Positions 48,187 through 58,418 of a stretch of DNA of 64,000 nucleotides are shown here, one piece after another. How positions within the stretch are numbered: the first letter of the stretch is position 1; each line of letters starts with the position of its first letter. The translations under genes and the position numbers were made by a program. A model generated the notes under the pieces. That model was not told where the DNA came from. It saw only the letters and a list, made by a program, of their open reading frames with translations, and ran no database searches. The DNA is from Pseudoalteromonas sp. GCY (GTDB lineage: Bacteria > Pseudomonadota > Gammaproteobacteria > Enterobacterales > Alteromonadaceae): NCBI RefSeq assembly GCF_016695175.1, contig NZ_CP068023.1, forward strand, positions 608,501 through 672,500. The letters are read 5' to 3'.

Positions 48187-49251
48187 ATGAGAAAAATTCT
48201 AATTACCGGTGGTGCCGGCTTTATCGGATCAGCGGTGGTTCGCCATATCATCAATAATACTAAAGATAGTGTTGTAAACCTCGACAAGCTAACTTATGCA
48301 GGTAACTTAGAATCACTGGTTAGCGTTGCAGGGAGTGAGCGATATATTATCGAGCAAGTTGATATTTGTGATCGCGCAGAGGTTGAACGCGTATTCATCG
48401 AGCATAAACCTGATGCAGTGATGCATTTGGCCGCTGAATCTCATGTAGACCGCTCTATAGATGGGCCTGCCGCTTTTATTGAAACCAATATTGTTGGTAC
48501 ATACACTTTATTAGAAGCAGCACGTAGTTATTGGAATACCTTGGATGGTGAGCGCAAAGCAGCGTTTCGCTTCCACCATATCTCCACCGATGAAGTGTAT
48601 GGTGATTTAGAAGGCACAGAAGACCTATTTACCGAAACTACCTCCTACGCACCGAGTAGCCCTTATTCTGCCTCCAAAGCATCGAGTGATCACTTGGTCC
48701 GTGTGTGGCTGCGTACTTACGGTTTTCCAACCATAGTCACCAACTGCTCGAACAATTACGGACCTTACCATTTCCCCGAAAAACTCATTCCTCTGATGAT
48801 TCTCAATGCGTTAGAAGGTAAAGCGCTGCCAGTTTATGGTGATGGCATGCAAATTCGCGACTGGCTATTTGTTGAGGATCACGCCCGTGCACTGTACAAA
48901 GTGATTACGGAAGGTGAAGTGGGTGAAACTTACAATATCGGAGGTCATAATGAGAAAGCCAATATTGAGGTGGTGAAAAAGATTTGTTCACTGCTTGAAG
49001 AATTGGTACCAAATAAGCCCCGAGGCGTAGCTCAATATCTAGACCTAATCACTTACGTAAAAGACCGCCCAGGACATGATGTGCGCTACGCCATCGATGC
49101 AAGTAAGATTGAGCGCGAGTTAGGCTGGAAACCACAAGAAACCTTTGAATCCGGCATTCGAAAAACGGTTGAGTGGTACCTAAACAATCAGAAATGGTGT
49201 GCTAGAGTGCTAGACGGTTCGTATTCTCGCGAACGTCTTGGCACAAACTAA
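48187..49251 (+). CDS. rmlB: dTDP-glucose 4,6-dehydratase RmlB
   Basis: 354 aa. NAD motif [16 protein letters not shown], active-site [21 protein letters not shown] (catalytic YxxxK), [15 protein letters not shown] and [21 protein letters not shown]. Second step to dTDP-L-rhamnose. Preceded by a 209-bp gap after wzc with a purine-rich ribosome site (ACGAGGAG); a promoter may lie there but is not clear. Confidence 0.96.
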   Translation: MRKILITGGAGFIGSAVVRHIINNTKDSVVNLDKLTYAGNLESLVSVAGSERYIIEQVDICDRAEVERVFIEHKPDAVMHLAAESHVDRSIDGPAAFIETNIVGTYTLLEAARSYWNTLDGERKAAFRFHHISTDEVYGDLEGTEDLFTETTSYAPSSPYSASKASSDHLVRVWLRTYGFPTIVTNCSNNYGPYHFPEKLIPLMILNALEGKALPVYGDGMQIRDWLFVEDHARALYKVITEGEVGETYNIGGHNEKANIEVVKKICSLLEELVPNKPRGVAQYLDLITYVKDRPGHDVRYAIDASKIERELGWKPQETFESGIRKTVEWYLNNQKWCARVLDGSYSRERLGTN

Positions 49252-49334
49252 CTTATAGCATTGTCAAATTATTTGGTCAGGTGTTCTAGTTTTTCTCTAG
49301 AACCTCGGATCTAGAAAACTAGGAACTATACTTA

Positions 49335-50204
49335 ATGAAAGGTATCATTCTTGCTGGTGGATCGGGCACAAGGCTTTACCCAATCACGCGTGGTGTATCG
49401 AAGCAGTTGCTCCCTGTTTACGATAAGCCAATGATTTATTATCCCATTTCTACCCTAATGCTAGCGGGTATCCGCGATATTCTGATTATCACTACACTGG
49501 AAGATAACGATAGTTTCAACCGTTTACTCGGTGATGGCAGCGATTTCGGCATTAATCTGCAATATGCTGTGCAACCAAGTCCAGATGGCTTGGCGCAGGC
49601 TTTTATCATCGGTGAAGAGTTTATTGGTGATGATTCTGCGTGTTTGATACTAGGCGATAATATTTTCTATGGTCAGTCATTTGGTAAGCAATTGAAACGA
49701 GCTTGTGAACTAACCTCTCAAGGTATTGCGACGGTATTTGGTTATCAAGTAAAAGACCCTGAACGCTTTGGTGTGGTTGAGTTCGACCAAGAGATGAAAG
49801 CCGTTTCGATTGTGGAAAAACCGCTTAAGCCGAAATCAAACTACGCAGTAACGGGTTTATATTTCTACGATAACCGCGTAGTGGAAATGGCAAAGCAAGT
49901 GAAGCCTTCTGCGCGCGGAGAGTTAGAAATTACTACCCTCAATGAGATGTATCTCAATGAGGGTTCGCTGAATGTAGAGCTACTAGGTCGTGGCTTTGCG
50001 TGGTTAGATACTGGCACTCATGAAAGCTTACACCAAGCTTCTTCTTTTGTTCAAACGATTGAAAACGTACAAGGTTTAAAAGTGGCATGTTTAGAAGAGA
50101 TTGCATGGCGCAATGGTTGGATGAGTCGTGAAGACTTAGCCACTATTTCCGAGTCTATGCTGAAAAATGGCTACGGTCAGTATTTACAGTCCTTGATAAA
50201 GTAA
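49335..50204 (+). CDS. rmlA: Glucose-1-phosphate thymidylyltransferase RmlA
   Basis: 289 aa with nucleotidyltransferase opening [47 protein letters not shown] and TGLYFYDN. First step of the rhamnose donor pathway. The 83-bp gap before it contains a 7-bp inverted repeat (GTTCTAG at 49283, CTAGAAC at 49297) of unknown meaning. Confidence 0.96.
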   Translation: MKGIILAGGSGTRLYPITRGVSKQLLPVYDKPMIYYPISTLMLAGIRDILIITTLEDNDSFNRLLGDGSDFGINLQYAVQPSPDGLAQAFIIGEEFIGDDSACLILGDNIFYGQSFGKQLKRACELTSQGIATVFGYQVKDPERFGVVEFDQEMKAVSIVEKPLKPKSNYAVTGLYFYDNRVVEMAKQVKPSARGELEITTLNEMYLNEGSLNVELLGRGFAWLDTGTHESLHQASSFVQTIENVQGLKVACLEEIAWRNGWMSREDLATISESMLKNGYGQYLQSLIK

Positions 50205-50220
50205 ACAAATAGAGCATGTA

Positions 50221-51093
50221 ATGAAAGTTTTAATTACTGGTTGTAGCGGCCAAGTTGGTCATTGCCTTACTAAGCGTTTAAAAACTCAAGCAGATATTCT
50301 AGCTCTAGATTACAATGGGCTGGATATTACCAACCGCGAAGCAGTGTTTAATACAGTAGCTGAGTTCAGGCCCAAATACATTATCAACGCTGCAGCACAC
50401 ACTGCAGTCGACCGTGCTGAGCAGGAAGTTGAAATTTCCTATGCTATTAACTGCGATGGCCCAGGTTACTTAGCGCAAGCAGCCAAAGAGTATGGTGCGA
50501 TTATGCTACATATTTCTACTGATTATGTTTTCGATGGTATGGGTGATAAGCCATACCAAGAAGGCGATAGCGCAGGACCACAAGGTGTTTACGGGCAGAG
50601 CAAATTAGCGGGAGAGCTAGCCGTAGCGGAAGCTTGCCCAGAGCATTTGATTCTACGTACTGCTTGGGTTTTTGGTGAGCATGGCAATAACTTTGTAAAA
50701 ACCATGCTACGCTTAGCGCAAAGCCGTGATGAGCTGAGCATAGTCGGCGATCAGTTTGGTGGACCAACTTATGCTGGCGATATTGCTGATGCTTTGATTA
50801 CGATGGTGAGGTACATTGAAAAGGGTATGCAACCTCAATGGGGAGTTTACCATTTCTCAGGGATGCCATACGCCAGTTGGTATGATTTTGCGTCTGCTAT
50901 ATTCCAAGCGGCAGAGCAACAAAACGTCTTGCATAAGAGACCGAAACTTTCATCTATTCAAACATCGGCTTACGCAACGCCAGCTAAACGTCCTGCTAAC
51001 TCCCGATTAGATTGTTCAAAAATAAAAAATCAATTTGGTATTAAGCCAAGTGATTGGCATGTTGCTTTAAACGACATTCAAGCTTATAAGTAA
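50221..51093 (+). CDS. rmlD: dTDP-4-dehydrorhamnose reductase RmlD
   Basis: 290 aa. NAD(P) motif VLITGCSGQVGHCLTKRL, NAAAHTAVDRAE, HISTDYVFDG and YGQSKLAGE (catalytic YxxxK). Final reduction to dTDP-L-rhamnose. 16 bp after rmlA and 9 bp before rmlC. Confidence 0.95.
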   Translation: MKVLITGCSGQVGHCLTKRLKTQADILALDYNGLDITNREAVFNTVAEFRPKYIINAAAHTAVDRAEQEVEISYAINCDGPGYLAQAAKEYGAIMLHISTDYVFDGMGDKPYQEGDSAGPQGVYGQSKLAGELAVAEACPEHLILRTAWVFGEHGNNFVKTMLRLAQSRDELSIVGDQFGGPTYAGDIADALITMVRYIEKGMQPQWGVYHFSGMPYASWYDFASAIFQAAEQQNVLHKRPKLSSIQTSAYATPAKRPANSRLDCSKIKNQFGIKPSDWHVALNDIQAYK

Positions 51094-51102
51094 TTAAAAA
51101 CT

Positions 51103-51642
51103 ATGAAAGTAATTGATACAAAAATCCCTGATGTAAAAATTATTGAGCCAACTGTTTTTGGTGATGAGCGCGGCTTTTTTATGGAAACCTGGAATCAAAA
51201 ACGTTTTGAAGAGCTTGTAACAGGCAAACCAACCCAGTTTGTACAAGACAACCACTCAAAATCAAAAAAAGGGATTTTACGTGGTTTGCATTACCAAACA
51301 GAAAATACTCAAGGCAAATTGGTACGGGTAGTTTCTGGTGAAGTGTTTGATGTCGCGGTGGACATTCGCAAAGGCTCACCAACTTTTGGTCAATGGGTAG
51401 GTGAGTACCTTTCTGCTGAAAACAAACGTCAACTGTGGATTCCTGAAGGCTTCGCCCATGGGTTTTATGTGACAAGTGATGAGGCTGAATTTGTATATAA
51501 GTGTACAGACTATTATAACCCTTTATTTGAAAAAACACTTATGTGGAATGACTCTAGTGCCAATATTTCATGGCCAATGAATAAAGTGCAGCCTATTCTA
51601 TCAAAAAAAGATCAATTAGGTGTTTTTTTTCGTGACTTGTAG
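51103..51642 (+). CDS. rmlC: dTDP-4-dehydrorhamnose 3,5-epimerase RmlC
   Basis: 179-aa cupin-type epimerase with FGDERGFFMETWNQKRF, QDNHSKSKKGILRGLHYQ (catalytic His), VFDVAVDIRKGSPTFGQW and GFAHGFYVTSDEAEFVYKCT. Completes the rmlBADC set, so L-rhamnose is expected in the second polymer (or LPS). After this gene the base composition becomes much richer in A/T. Confidence 0.96.
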   Translation: MKVIDTKIPDVKIIEPTVFGDERGFFMETWNQKRFEELVTGKPTQFVQDNHSKSKKGILRGLHYQTENTQGKLVRVVSGEVFDVAVDIRKGSPTFGQWVGEYLSAENKRQLWIPEGFAHGFYVTSDEAEFVYKCTDYYNPLFEKTLMWNDSSANISWPMNKVQPILSKKDQLGVFFRDL

Positions 51643-51655
51643 TGGTTAATTAAAT

Positions 51656-52393
51656 ATGAAGATATCTTTGCTTGTAAACACTCTTAATGAAGAGTTAAAT
51701 CTAGAAAATAATATAAAGCCTTTGGCTTATCTCTTTGATGAAGTTGTTATTGTAGATATGTCATCAGAAGACAATACGTTTGATGTAGCTAGTTCATTTG
51801 CAACAAAAGTTGTTTCCGTGGAAAGAATGGGATATGTTGAGCCTGCGAGAAAGCTTGGAGTAGAAACATGTGAAAATCAATTTATTATGATTCTTGATGC
51901 GGATGAAGATATTAGTGAAAATCTTAAAAAACTAATATTGGATATAAGAGCTGGTAACGTTTCATTGGAAAATAAAGTTCTATACATACCCAGAAAAAAT
52001 CGAATGATCGGTAAGGATATTGAATATGGGCAATTTAAAGCTGATTCAGACAAGCAATTACGATTCTTTGATAAGAATAGTGTGGAAGTTACAAAAGAAA
52101 TCCACAAGGGAATTCGGTCTAAAGTTAATACAAGTAGTTTAGAATACAAAGATGGATATTATATTTACCACTATCATTCAAATACAGCAATAGAATTTGT
52201 ATCTAGACTTGTTAGATATTGTGAAATTGAATGTAACAAACAAAAAGGCAATGATAGCTTTTCTGTGTCTGGTTGTTTAAAGGCATTTATTAGGGAGTAT
52301 TTTCGTTATCAAGGATACAGAAATGGAAGACATGGGTTTGCATTGGCATTTATATTGGCAATCAGGACTTTCTTAAATGGAAGGAAAATGTGA
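51656..52393 (+). CDS. Glycosyltransferase family 2, WaaE/KdtX-like
   Basis: 245 aa. Opening ISLLVNTLNEELNLENNIKPL, acidic nucleotide/metal sites VIVDMSSEDNTFDVA and ILDADEDISENLKK. The short form without C-terminal membrane anchor resembles WaaE-type beta-glucosyl/rhamnosyl transferases. AT-rich codons unlike rmlC upstream. The stop overlaps the next gene's GTG. Confidence 0.83.
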   Translation: MKISLLVNTLNEELNLENNIKPLAYLFDEVVIVDMSSEDNTFDVASSFATKVVSVERMGYVEPARKLGVETCENQFIMILDADEDISENLKKLILDIRAGNVSLENKVLYIPRKNRMIGKDIEYGQFKADSDKQLRFFDKNSVEVTKEIHKGIRSKVNTSSLEYKDGYYIYHYHSNTAIEFVSRLVRYCEIECNKQKGNDSFSVSGCLKAFIREYFRYQGYRNGRHGFALAFILAIRTFLNGRKM

Positions 52394-53484
52394 AAAGTTC
52401 AATATTTTATATTTTGTTTTTTTATTCTTGTGTTTTAGGTATTCAGAGCTCTGGTTTTCTTTATATTGATTATGATTTTTTTAATGTATCCACAGTTCCT
52501 TTTTTTTCTTCTTTTATAATAACTTCTTTGCTCATAAAAAGGATGGGTTTATCTAATTTTTCTATTTCATTTGATATATCTTGGATAGGCGGTGTATGTA
52601 AGTTAAGTATAATGATATCGATATTTATTATATTGTTAACCTTACCCCAAGGAAGCAGAGATGAAAAGTTGGAAGCAATCTCAGGTAATATAGTTATATA
52701 TTATCTATCATTTATAAATACTGCATTTATTATAATAATTTTGTCGTCTATGTTTCAACCGTACCAGAAAAAATATGATGACAAAACACTCACGTTGATT
52801 GTGTTAGCCGTTCTTTTTTCAGTGTTTATGTCTTATAGCAGAAGTTTAGCATTCTTCCTTGTTATTTCAGTATTATTAAGTGGTATTGAAATTTCCTTTT
52901 CTAAAAGGAAGCTTGCTCTATTTATAGCTCCATTTTTGTTTTTGATTCTTGTTATGCCTTTATTTCAAGGGAGGACAGATGATTATGGTTTTGCTATGGT
53001 GAGAACACTCCAGAATTTGTATTTTTACAATGCATTCCCCTTTTATTTAGGTGAATCTTTATTGTATGAGCCTGAAAAATTTCATGGACTATCACTCGGC
53101 TATCCTGGATATATAGTTTCAAAGTTTTTCGGGACTCCTCTTGATTCAAATGCTTTTTTTGATCAAAGAGTTTTGTATGATTTTGTTAATTTAGGCACTT
53201 CAGCTAGTTATGGTGATATTAACGCAAATGTAATGTATCCAACTTGGGCTGTTGTCAGTGTGGATTTTGGTGTTTGGGCATTTTTAGCTTACGCGTTTAC
53301 CACATTAATAATAATGATTTTGCTATATAATAAGTTTACAATTATTGGTTGTTGGTTATATTTTAGATTTTATGTATTGGGTTTTATGGTGTCTCCTTTT
53401 ATACTGAGAGATACGGTGTTTGAGTTTCTAATTGTTGTTTTATTGCAGTTCCTTTTCTATAAAAAGCGTTTTATCTTTAGGTAG
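52390..53484 (+). CDS. O-antigen/capsule polymerase candidate (Wzy-like)
   Basis: 364-aa membrane protein with about ten hydrophobic segments and a large extracytoplasmic loop near residues 195-295 (FQGRTDDYGFAMVRTLQN through LGTSASYGDINANVMYPT). This fits Wzy, though sequence families are too variable for a motif call. Very AT-rich. GTG start overlaps the previous stop (ATGTGA). It would be the polymerase of the second block, with Wzx at 54299 and Wzc. Confidence 0.75.
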   Translation: MKSSIFYILFFYSCVLGIQSSGFLYIDYDFFNVSTVPFFSSFIITSLLIKRMGLSNFSISFDISWIGGVCKLSIMISIFIILLTLPQGSRDEKLEAISGNIVIYYLSFINTAFIIIILSSMFQPYQKKYDDKTLTLIVLAVLFSVFMSYSRSLAFFLVISVLLSGIEISFSKRKLALFIAPFLFLILVMPLFQGRTDDYGFAMVRTLQNLYFYNAFPFYLGESLLYEPEKFHGLSLGYPGYIVSKFFGTPLDSNAFFDQRVLYDFVNLGTSASYGDINANVMYPTWAVVSVDFGVWAFLAYAFTTLIIMILLYNKFTIIGCWLYFRFYVLGFMVSPFILRDTVFEFLIVVLLQFLFYKKRFIFR

Positions 53485-53502
53485 GTGATTTTAGGTGGTT
53501 AT

Positions 53503-54297
53503 ATGATAACTGTTTTTGTATGTTATAATTTTGACTCGGCAAAGGATAATCATAAAAAGCTATTGAATACACTATATGGTAAGCTGGGTTTAAAGGTCGT
53601 AGTTGTTGTAAACACCAAAAAGTTGCAGGTTGATATGCTGACCAGAGATGGCGCGCTTGTTTCATCAAAAAAAGTCGAACTTGCAAATGAAGAAATGGAA
53701 TTCTCCGGGTATTATGAAGGTATAAAGTTTGTTTTTTCAGAAATAAGGGATGTGAAAGAAGTTTTGTTTCTAAATGATACTATTCTTAGTCACGGGAAAC
53801 TTCGCAGGAGTGAGAGTATAGCATTGAAGGAATATATTATTTGGCGTTCTTTATTTTCTAAGATATTAAAAAATGAAAAGAAAATTACTGGTTTTCTGCA
53901 TAAAAGTAGTTACCTGGCAGGTATTTTAAACTTTCATAAATACATAAATTCGAAATTTTTTATTGTGACTCAATTGTCTTTGTCGGAATATGGGCGCTTG
54001 TTTAATATAGGGGGAATTGATGTTCGTTTAAGCCCGCTTTCTAGTTACGAGAATAATATATATACTTGTGTTCATTACTCAAATTTTCTTAAGTCTTGGT
54101 TGAATGGTGGAGGTTGGTATAAATCAAATTCATTGAACGAAGATAATATTGAGTTTTTTAAGGCTAAGGCTAGGTCTATAATTCACGAACATTATATGTC
54201 TGATCCAAATAATAGGCTTTTTGATTCTATTGAGTGTGTTATGAGGAAATCCTATATTATGAAAGCTGTGTCTAAAATTACTGGGTTTTCATACTAG
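53503..54297 (+). CDS. Uncharacterised protein, possible glycosyltransferase
   Basis: 264 aa, not recognised with confidence. It begins MITVFVCYNFDSAKDNHKKL and contains EVLFLNDTILSHGKL, which resembles the donor-site region of rhamnan-synthesis (RgpF-like) or GT-A-type proteins (an LND motif after a beta strand). No membrane segment. ATG 53503 is chosen over GTG 53485 because AGGTGG lies about 5 nt upstream. Position between Wzy and Wzx suggests a sugar transferase for the repeat unit; this is inference. Confidence 0.6.
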   Translation: MITVFVCYNFDSAKDNHKKLLNTLYGKLGLKVVVVVNTKKLQVDMLTRDGALVSSKKVELANEEMEFSGYYEGIKFVFSEIRDVKEVLFLNDTILSHGKLRRSESIALKEYIIWRSLFSKILKNEKKITGFLHKSSYLAGILNFHKYINSKFFIVTQLSLSEYGRLFNIGGIDVRLSPLSSYENNIYTCVHYSNFLKSWLNGGGWYKSNSLNEDNIEFFKAKARSIIHEHYMSDPNNRLFDSIECVMRKSYIMKAVSKITGFSY

Positions 54298-54298
54298 T

Positions 54299-55474
54299 AT
54301 GTTAAAGGCTTCCGGCTTGGTTGTTATTAAAAATTTATTGGTTGCAGTATCCACAATTATTTTAGTGGCGTTAGCTAGTAATAATTTATCATCTCAGGAT
54401 TTGATAGTTATATCTGTATTTATTCTTTTTTTAAATTTACAGAATGCACTGTTTGATGGTCTTTTTGGATTGCACTTGCTATCTCTTAGTACGCAGGTTT
54501 CAAGTGCTTTAATTGTCAAGCAGTTTAAGTACATGTTAATAGTGCCTTTTTTAACCAGTTTGTTATTTTGGTTGTATATGCGATTATTTGTGTCGTACTT
54601 GTTAGACGATTTGTTTTACATTTCAGTTTTTTCTTTTTTTATTTTTATCTCTGGTGTTGTGTCCAATTCGGTTACTAATGTTTATTGTAATCAGAATGAC
54701 AAAGCCCTTTACTTTTTGTTAGATATTTTTATGTTAATATGTTCTGTGCTTTTTGTGTTTTACGAAAGCGATTCTCTCATATGTTACATGCTCCCTTTTG
54801 TTTTTCGTTCACTTGGAACTTTCTTTCTCTACACTTTTTTATCTTTTAAAAAGGTTAAAAATAGAATTGTCTATTCAGATGATAAGTTGATATCTGGGCG
54901 CTTTTTCGCGAGCACAGTGCTTTCTGTTTCTAGGGACTCATTGATGCCTTTGGTTATCGGAATGTTATTGGGACCAAATATTCTAGTATTGATGCGTATT
55001 TTTAATACTATTGTTAGTGCCCCTGGACTATTGGCAAATTCGATGAATAAAGTCGTGGTTAGATATTTGAGTCAAGATAAACTTAATTCCCAAATCATTC
55101 TTGGGAGGTATAGGGTGTTTCTAATTGCTATGTCTAGCGGGTATCTTTTATTGTGGTTTTTTGGGGATGGTGAGCTTGTAAGGTTGCTCTTCTCAGATAA
55201 ATTTGATATCGAAAGTAATCTTTACTTATTTTTATCACTCGGTTTATTTTGTTTTTTTTGGCCGTTTGGTCAGGTTGTAATTGTTGATAGTCTGAATAAT
55301 GGTGACTCACATATTTATCTTAAAATGTCAGTTGTTTGGACTGCTGCTGCGTTAGTTAATTTCTTGGTTTTATATTATACGAGTTTTGAAGTTTACATGA
55401 TTTGTTTTGGTTTAATACAGATCATAAACTTGTTACTCTATTTTAGGTTTTTTATTTCAGATAAAAGAGTTTAA
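54299..55474 (+). CDS. Polysaccharide flippase, Wzx-like
   Basis: 391-aa membrane protein with about ten to twelve hydrophobic helices and MOP-type features (ISGVVSNSVTNVYCNQNDKALYF, GPNILVLMRIFNTIVSAPGLL). Starts 1 bp after the previous stop. Third Wzx-like gene in the window and the only one in the second block. AT-rich like its neighbours. Confidence 0.78.
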   Translation: MLKASGLVVIKNLLVAVSTIILVALASNNLSSQDLIVISVFILFLNLQNALFDGLFGLHLLSLSTQVSSALIVKQFKYMLIVPFLTSLLFWLYMRLFVSYLLDDLFYISVFSFFIFISGVVSNSVTNVYCNQNDKALYFLLDIFMLICSVLFVFYESDSLICYMLPFVFRSLGTFFLYTFLSFKKVKNRIVYSDDKLISGRFFASTVLSVSRDSLMPLVIGMLLGPNILVLMRIFNTIVSAPGLLANSMNKVVVRYLSQDKLNSQIILGRYRVFLIAMSSGYLLLWFFGDGELVRLLFSDKFDIESNLYLFLSLGLFCFFWPFGQVVIVDSLNNGDSHIYLKMSVVWTAAALVNFLVLYYTSFEVYMICFGLIQIINLLLYFRFFISDKRV

Positions 55475-55792
55475 TGTATTTCTCTTTTCTGGTCGTAGTA
55501 GTGTAAATTAATTATTAGATTGATTGGTTTATCATTTCCCTCTAAAATTTTTTGTTGTAAATTTCAAATTAAGTGAGTTGTGCTAGATTAAGAAGTATAG
55601 TTAGACTTAAAATGCGTAAATAAATTGGTATTTAAAAATTAATTCGACTTTTTAAAGTTGGCGGCCACTGATTTAGAATCGAAATGCTGAATATAGTTCA
55701 CTGTATATAGATAGTATGCATTTTTTATTAATTTACTTGTTATCTATTTAGTTTTTAAATCATAAAGATAAATAATAAAAAGGGAGGTTAAG
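55475..55792. other. 318-bp AT-rich gap without a recognisable gene
   Basis: The gap breaks an otherwise tightly packed operon. I find no open frame, strong hairpin or repeat of the REP family. It ends with a strong ribosome site (AAAGGGAGG) for the gene at 55793. An internal promoter or an erased gene are both possible. Confidence 0.5.
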
Positions 55793-56800
55793 ATGATTTT
55801 TATTGAACCACTATCTGAAAAAGGGCATCAAAATTTTAATAAAAGTTTCATAAGCTTGTTTGCGAACAAACATAGAGTAATCTTTTGTGCCGATAATCAT
55901 CATTTAAATAATGTTGAAAAAAAACTTACTTTTAATAGTGCTCTTATTTCGAAGAAAAATCCTTTTTTTTATAAATTAAGGCAATTTTTGATACTTTTCA
56001 AATCCTTGTTTAAGATAAGAGGAAGTCGTTCTCCTTACGTTATTTTCCTTTCATATGATTTAGTGTCATTTTCACTATTTAGTCATTTCTTATGTATGAT
56101 TTTTCCTAATAAGAAATTTTATGTCGTTGAGCATAATACATTTGTTCCTGATGATAATCTAAAATTTTTATTTTTTAGGTTTATATCTAAGAAAGTTAAA
56201 CATATATGTTTGGCAGAGTTTATTGAAAGTGAAATCTCTAGATTAGGGAAGCGAGCCTTATTTATTACTCATCCTTTTGGTTTTTATGATTCAATTAGCA
56301 ATAATCTCGAAATGGAATATCCAGAGTGTTCGGGCGGATTTGCATTTATGCCCTCATCTAATATAGATAAAAAAATTTCACGGGTGGTTGAAAATCTGGT
56401 TGTTAAAAGTAAAGTAAATTGTGCATTACTTTACAAAGGGGGAGGGGACTACAGAAAAGGTAAATTAGTTTCACAAACGTATTTTCAAGACTATCCGAAT
56501 CTTATTTCTTCTGCGAGTTTGATTATTATACCTCAGAAGTTCGAATTCAGAGTTAGTGGAGTTTTTTTTGAATCTATAGCCAGTAGCGGATCAATTATAT
56601 TGATGTCAGATTGTGCTTATTCAAGGGCGATGAGCTCTATATTTAAAGGTAGTGTGATAATGATTGAGGACTTAATTGGTTTAGATGATCCCTTGTCTTT
56701 TTTATTGGGTCTTGAAGTTGACTTTTCTTTTAGAAAGTCGGTTGTTAGGCAACTGAAAGAAAGAACTTCGGATAATTTAAGGCGAGAGTTTTATGCATAA
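55793..56800 (+). CDS. Putative glycosyltransferase (GT-B-like)
   Basis: 335 aa, weakly recognised. N-terminal half reads like a GT-B acceptor domain (KHRVIFCADNHHLNN, FYVVEHNTFVPDDN), the C-terminal part like a donor domain (CALLYKGGGDYRKGKL, SASLIIIPQKFEFRVSGVFFESIASSGSIILMSD). The FESIASSGSIIL segment is comparable to the EALS.G.PVI site of GT4 enzymes. Strong ribosome site; stop region overlaps the acetyltransferase gene by 8 nt. Confidence 0.65.
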   Translation: MIFIEPLSEKGHQNFNKSFISLFANKHRVIFCADNHHLNNVEKKLTFNSALISKKNPFFYKLRQFLILFKSLFKIRGSRSPYVIFLSYDLVSFSLFSHFLCMIFPNKKFYVVEHNTFVPDDNLKFLFFRFISKKVKHICLAEFIESEISRLGKRALFITHPFGFYDSISNNLEMEYPECSGGFAFMPSSNIDKKISRVVENLVVKSKVNCALLYKGGGDYRKGKLVSQTYFQDYPNLISSASLIIIPQKFEFRVSGVFFESIASSGSIILMSDCAYSRAMSSIFKGSVIMIEDLIGLDDPLSFLLGLEVDFSFRKSVVRQLKERTSDNLRREFYA

Positions 56801-57332
56801 TTTAAAAAATTACCTGCGTTATCTTTTTGTATTTTTCTGGAATTCTTTTTTTTGTCATTTCCCTTCATATACGTTACGGTATATTTTGTTGAAGTATGTT
56901 TATCGAGCTAATCTTGGGCGTTGCACTATTCATAGGGGGGTTAGATTTTTTAGTCCTTGGAAACTACATGTCGGTGACGGGACTAATATTCAGTACGGAT
57001 GCTTTTTGGATTGCAGAGGGGGTCTAATCATTGGGGATAATGTGGATATAACTTTGGGGGTCCGTATTCTATCACAGTACCATGATATAGACTCTCCAAA
57101 TTACGAAACAAAGAGCGCGATAGTTTCTATCGAGAATTATTCAATTATTGGTTCGTATGCTCTTATTTTGCCTGGTGTTCAAGTTTCAGAGGGCACCGTC
57201 ATCGGTGCAGGGAGTGTAGTCGTATCTAATACCAAAAAGTTTTCTTTATATGCAGGAAATCCAGCAGTTTTAAAGCGGAGTCGGGCTCCTTTATTATCTT
57301 ATATCCCCTACTATAAAAGGCCATTCCATTAA
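56793..57332 (+). CDS. Hexapeptide-repeat acyltransferase (WcaF/WcaB-like)
   Basis: 179 aa. N-terminal hydrophobic/basic region, then beta-helix rungs: LGRCTIHRGVRFFSPWKLHV, IQYGCFLDCRGGLIIGDNVD, and IENYSIIGSYALILPGVQVSEGTVIGAGSVV. HDIDSPNY carries the catalytic His expected of this family. Probably O-acetylates a repeat-unit sugar before flipping. Its last base overlaps the next start. Confidence 0.85.
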   Translation: MHNLKNYLRYLFVFFWNSFFCHFPSYTLRYILLKYVYRANLGRCTIHRGVRFFSPWKLHVGDGTNIQYGCFLDCRGGLIIGDNVDITLGVRILSQYHDIDSPNYETKSAIVSIENYSIIGSYALILPGVQVSEGTVIGAGSVVVSNTKKFSLYAGNPAVLKRSRAPLLSYIPYYKRPFH

Positions 57333-58414
57333 TGAAAAAAATCGCTATCGTAGATCCTTCTTCCTATGCACTTCCTTATGATTATCATTTTGTGAAGTCA
57401 CTTTCGGGAAGTTATATAATAGACTTTTATTGTTCAGAGACTAAGTTTAATAATGATTATATTAAAAAGATTAAGAATATAAATAATGTGCGTGTTAAAA
57501 AATACTCTATTTCTAATGTGGGTAGGGTTTTTGGGGTTGCTAGTCTTTTTAGAATGTACTTATCAATTTTTTTATCACGTAATGACTACGCGTCGATAAA
57601 TATACAATGGTCTGTTTTTAGAGTTTTTGATTTGCTTTTTTATTTTTTGATTAGGAATTCGCTCGTATTTACGTTTCATAATGCTAAGCCGCATAATTTG
57701 AAAAGGAAGCGCTCAATTTTCGATTTTTTTATTTTTAAGCTTTCTAAAAAAATTGTTTTCGTTAGTAAGTATACAATGGATGAGTTTTTAAATATACATT
57801 CCATTAAGCAGAGGGATGTTTTTCTTCTAAACCATGGATGCATGCCGCTTGTAGGTAATGAACACGCCTTAGGTAATATAGTCTCTAGTGATACCACAGG
57901 GGGGGTGAAAGCGGTTTTTTGGGGAAACGTGAAAGAGTATAAAGGGGTTGATTTTTTAGTTGATTCATTAGAAAGATTGAAAGAAAATAAATTAGATCTG
58001 GAAGTATACGGCAAGTTCGATCTTGATATGAAGAAATATTATGAAAAGCTAATCTTAAATGGCTGTATCTCTGTAGACGACTATTTAAGTTTGGAAGATG
58101 TAGCAAATATTCTAAATCGACCAAGTGTTCTCGTTGTGCTTCCTTATAAGAATGCTTCGCAATCAGGAGTGATGTATAATCTGCTTGCTCATGGTGTTCC
58201 TTTTGTGTCATCAAGAACCGGGGAAGCATATAGATTTTTATCCGAGAATCGCCTTCACGGTCTGACATTTGAATATGGAGACACAGACTCGTTGATACGA
58301 GCATTTCTTTACTTTGTTGACAATAGGCCAGCAATCCTTGAAAGACTTAAATGTGTAAAGCAAGATTTAGATTGGACATATGATACGAAAGTTTTAGCGG
58401 AAATATTTGGGTGA
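57332..58414 (+). CDS. Glycosyltransferase, GT4-like
   Basis: 360 aa. N-terminal acceptor domain (IAIVDPSSYALPYDYHFVKS, LVFTFHNAKPHNLKRK, KKIVFVSKYTMDEFL) and donor domain with AVFWGNVKEYKGVDFLVDSL, NRPSVLVVLPYKNASQSGVM and FEYGDTDSLIRAFLYF. The sequence AVFWGNVKEYKG replaces the usual VGRL..KG pattern. AT-rich. Acceptor and donor unknown. Confidence 0.82.
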   Translation: MKKIAIVDPSSYALPYDYHFVKSLSGSYIIDFYCSETKFNNDYIKKIKNINNVRVKKYSISNVGRVFGVASLFRMYLSIFLSRNDYASINIQWSVFRVFDLLFYFLIRNSLVFTFHNAKPHNLKRKRSIFDFFIFKLSKKIVFVSKYTMDEFLNIHSIKQRDVFLLNHGCMPLVGNEHALGNIVSSDTTGGVKAVFWGNVKEYKGVDFLVDSLERLKENKLDLEVYGKFDLDMKKYYEKLILNGCISVDDYLSLEDVANILNRPSVLVVLPYKNASQSGVMYNLLAHGVPFVSSRTGEAYRFLSENRLHGLTFEYGDTDSLIRAFLYFVDNRPAILERLKCVKQDLDWTYDTKVLAEIFG

Positions 58415-58418
58415 TATT

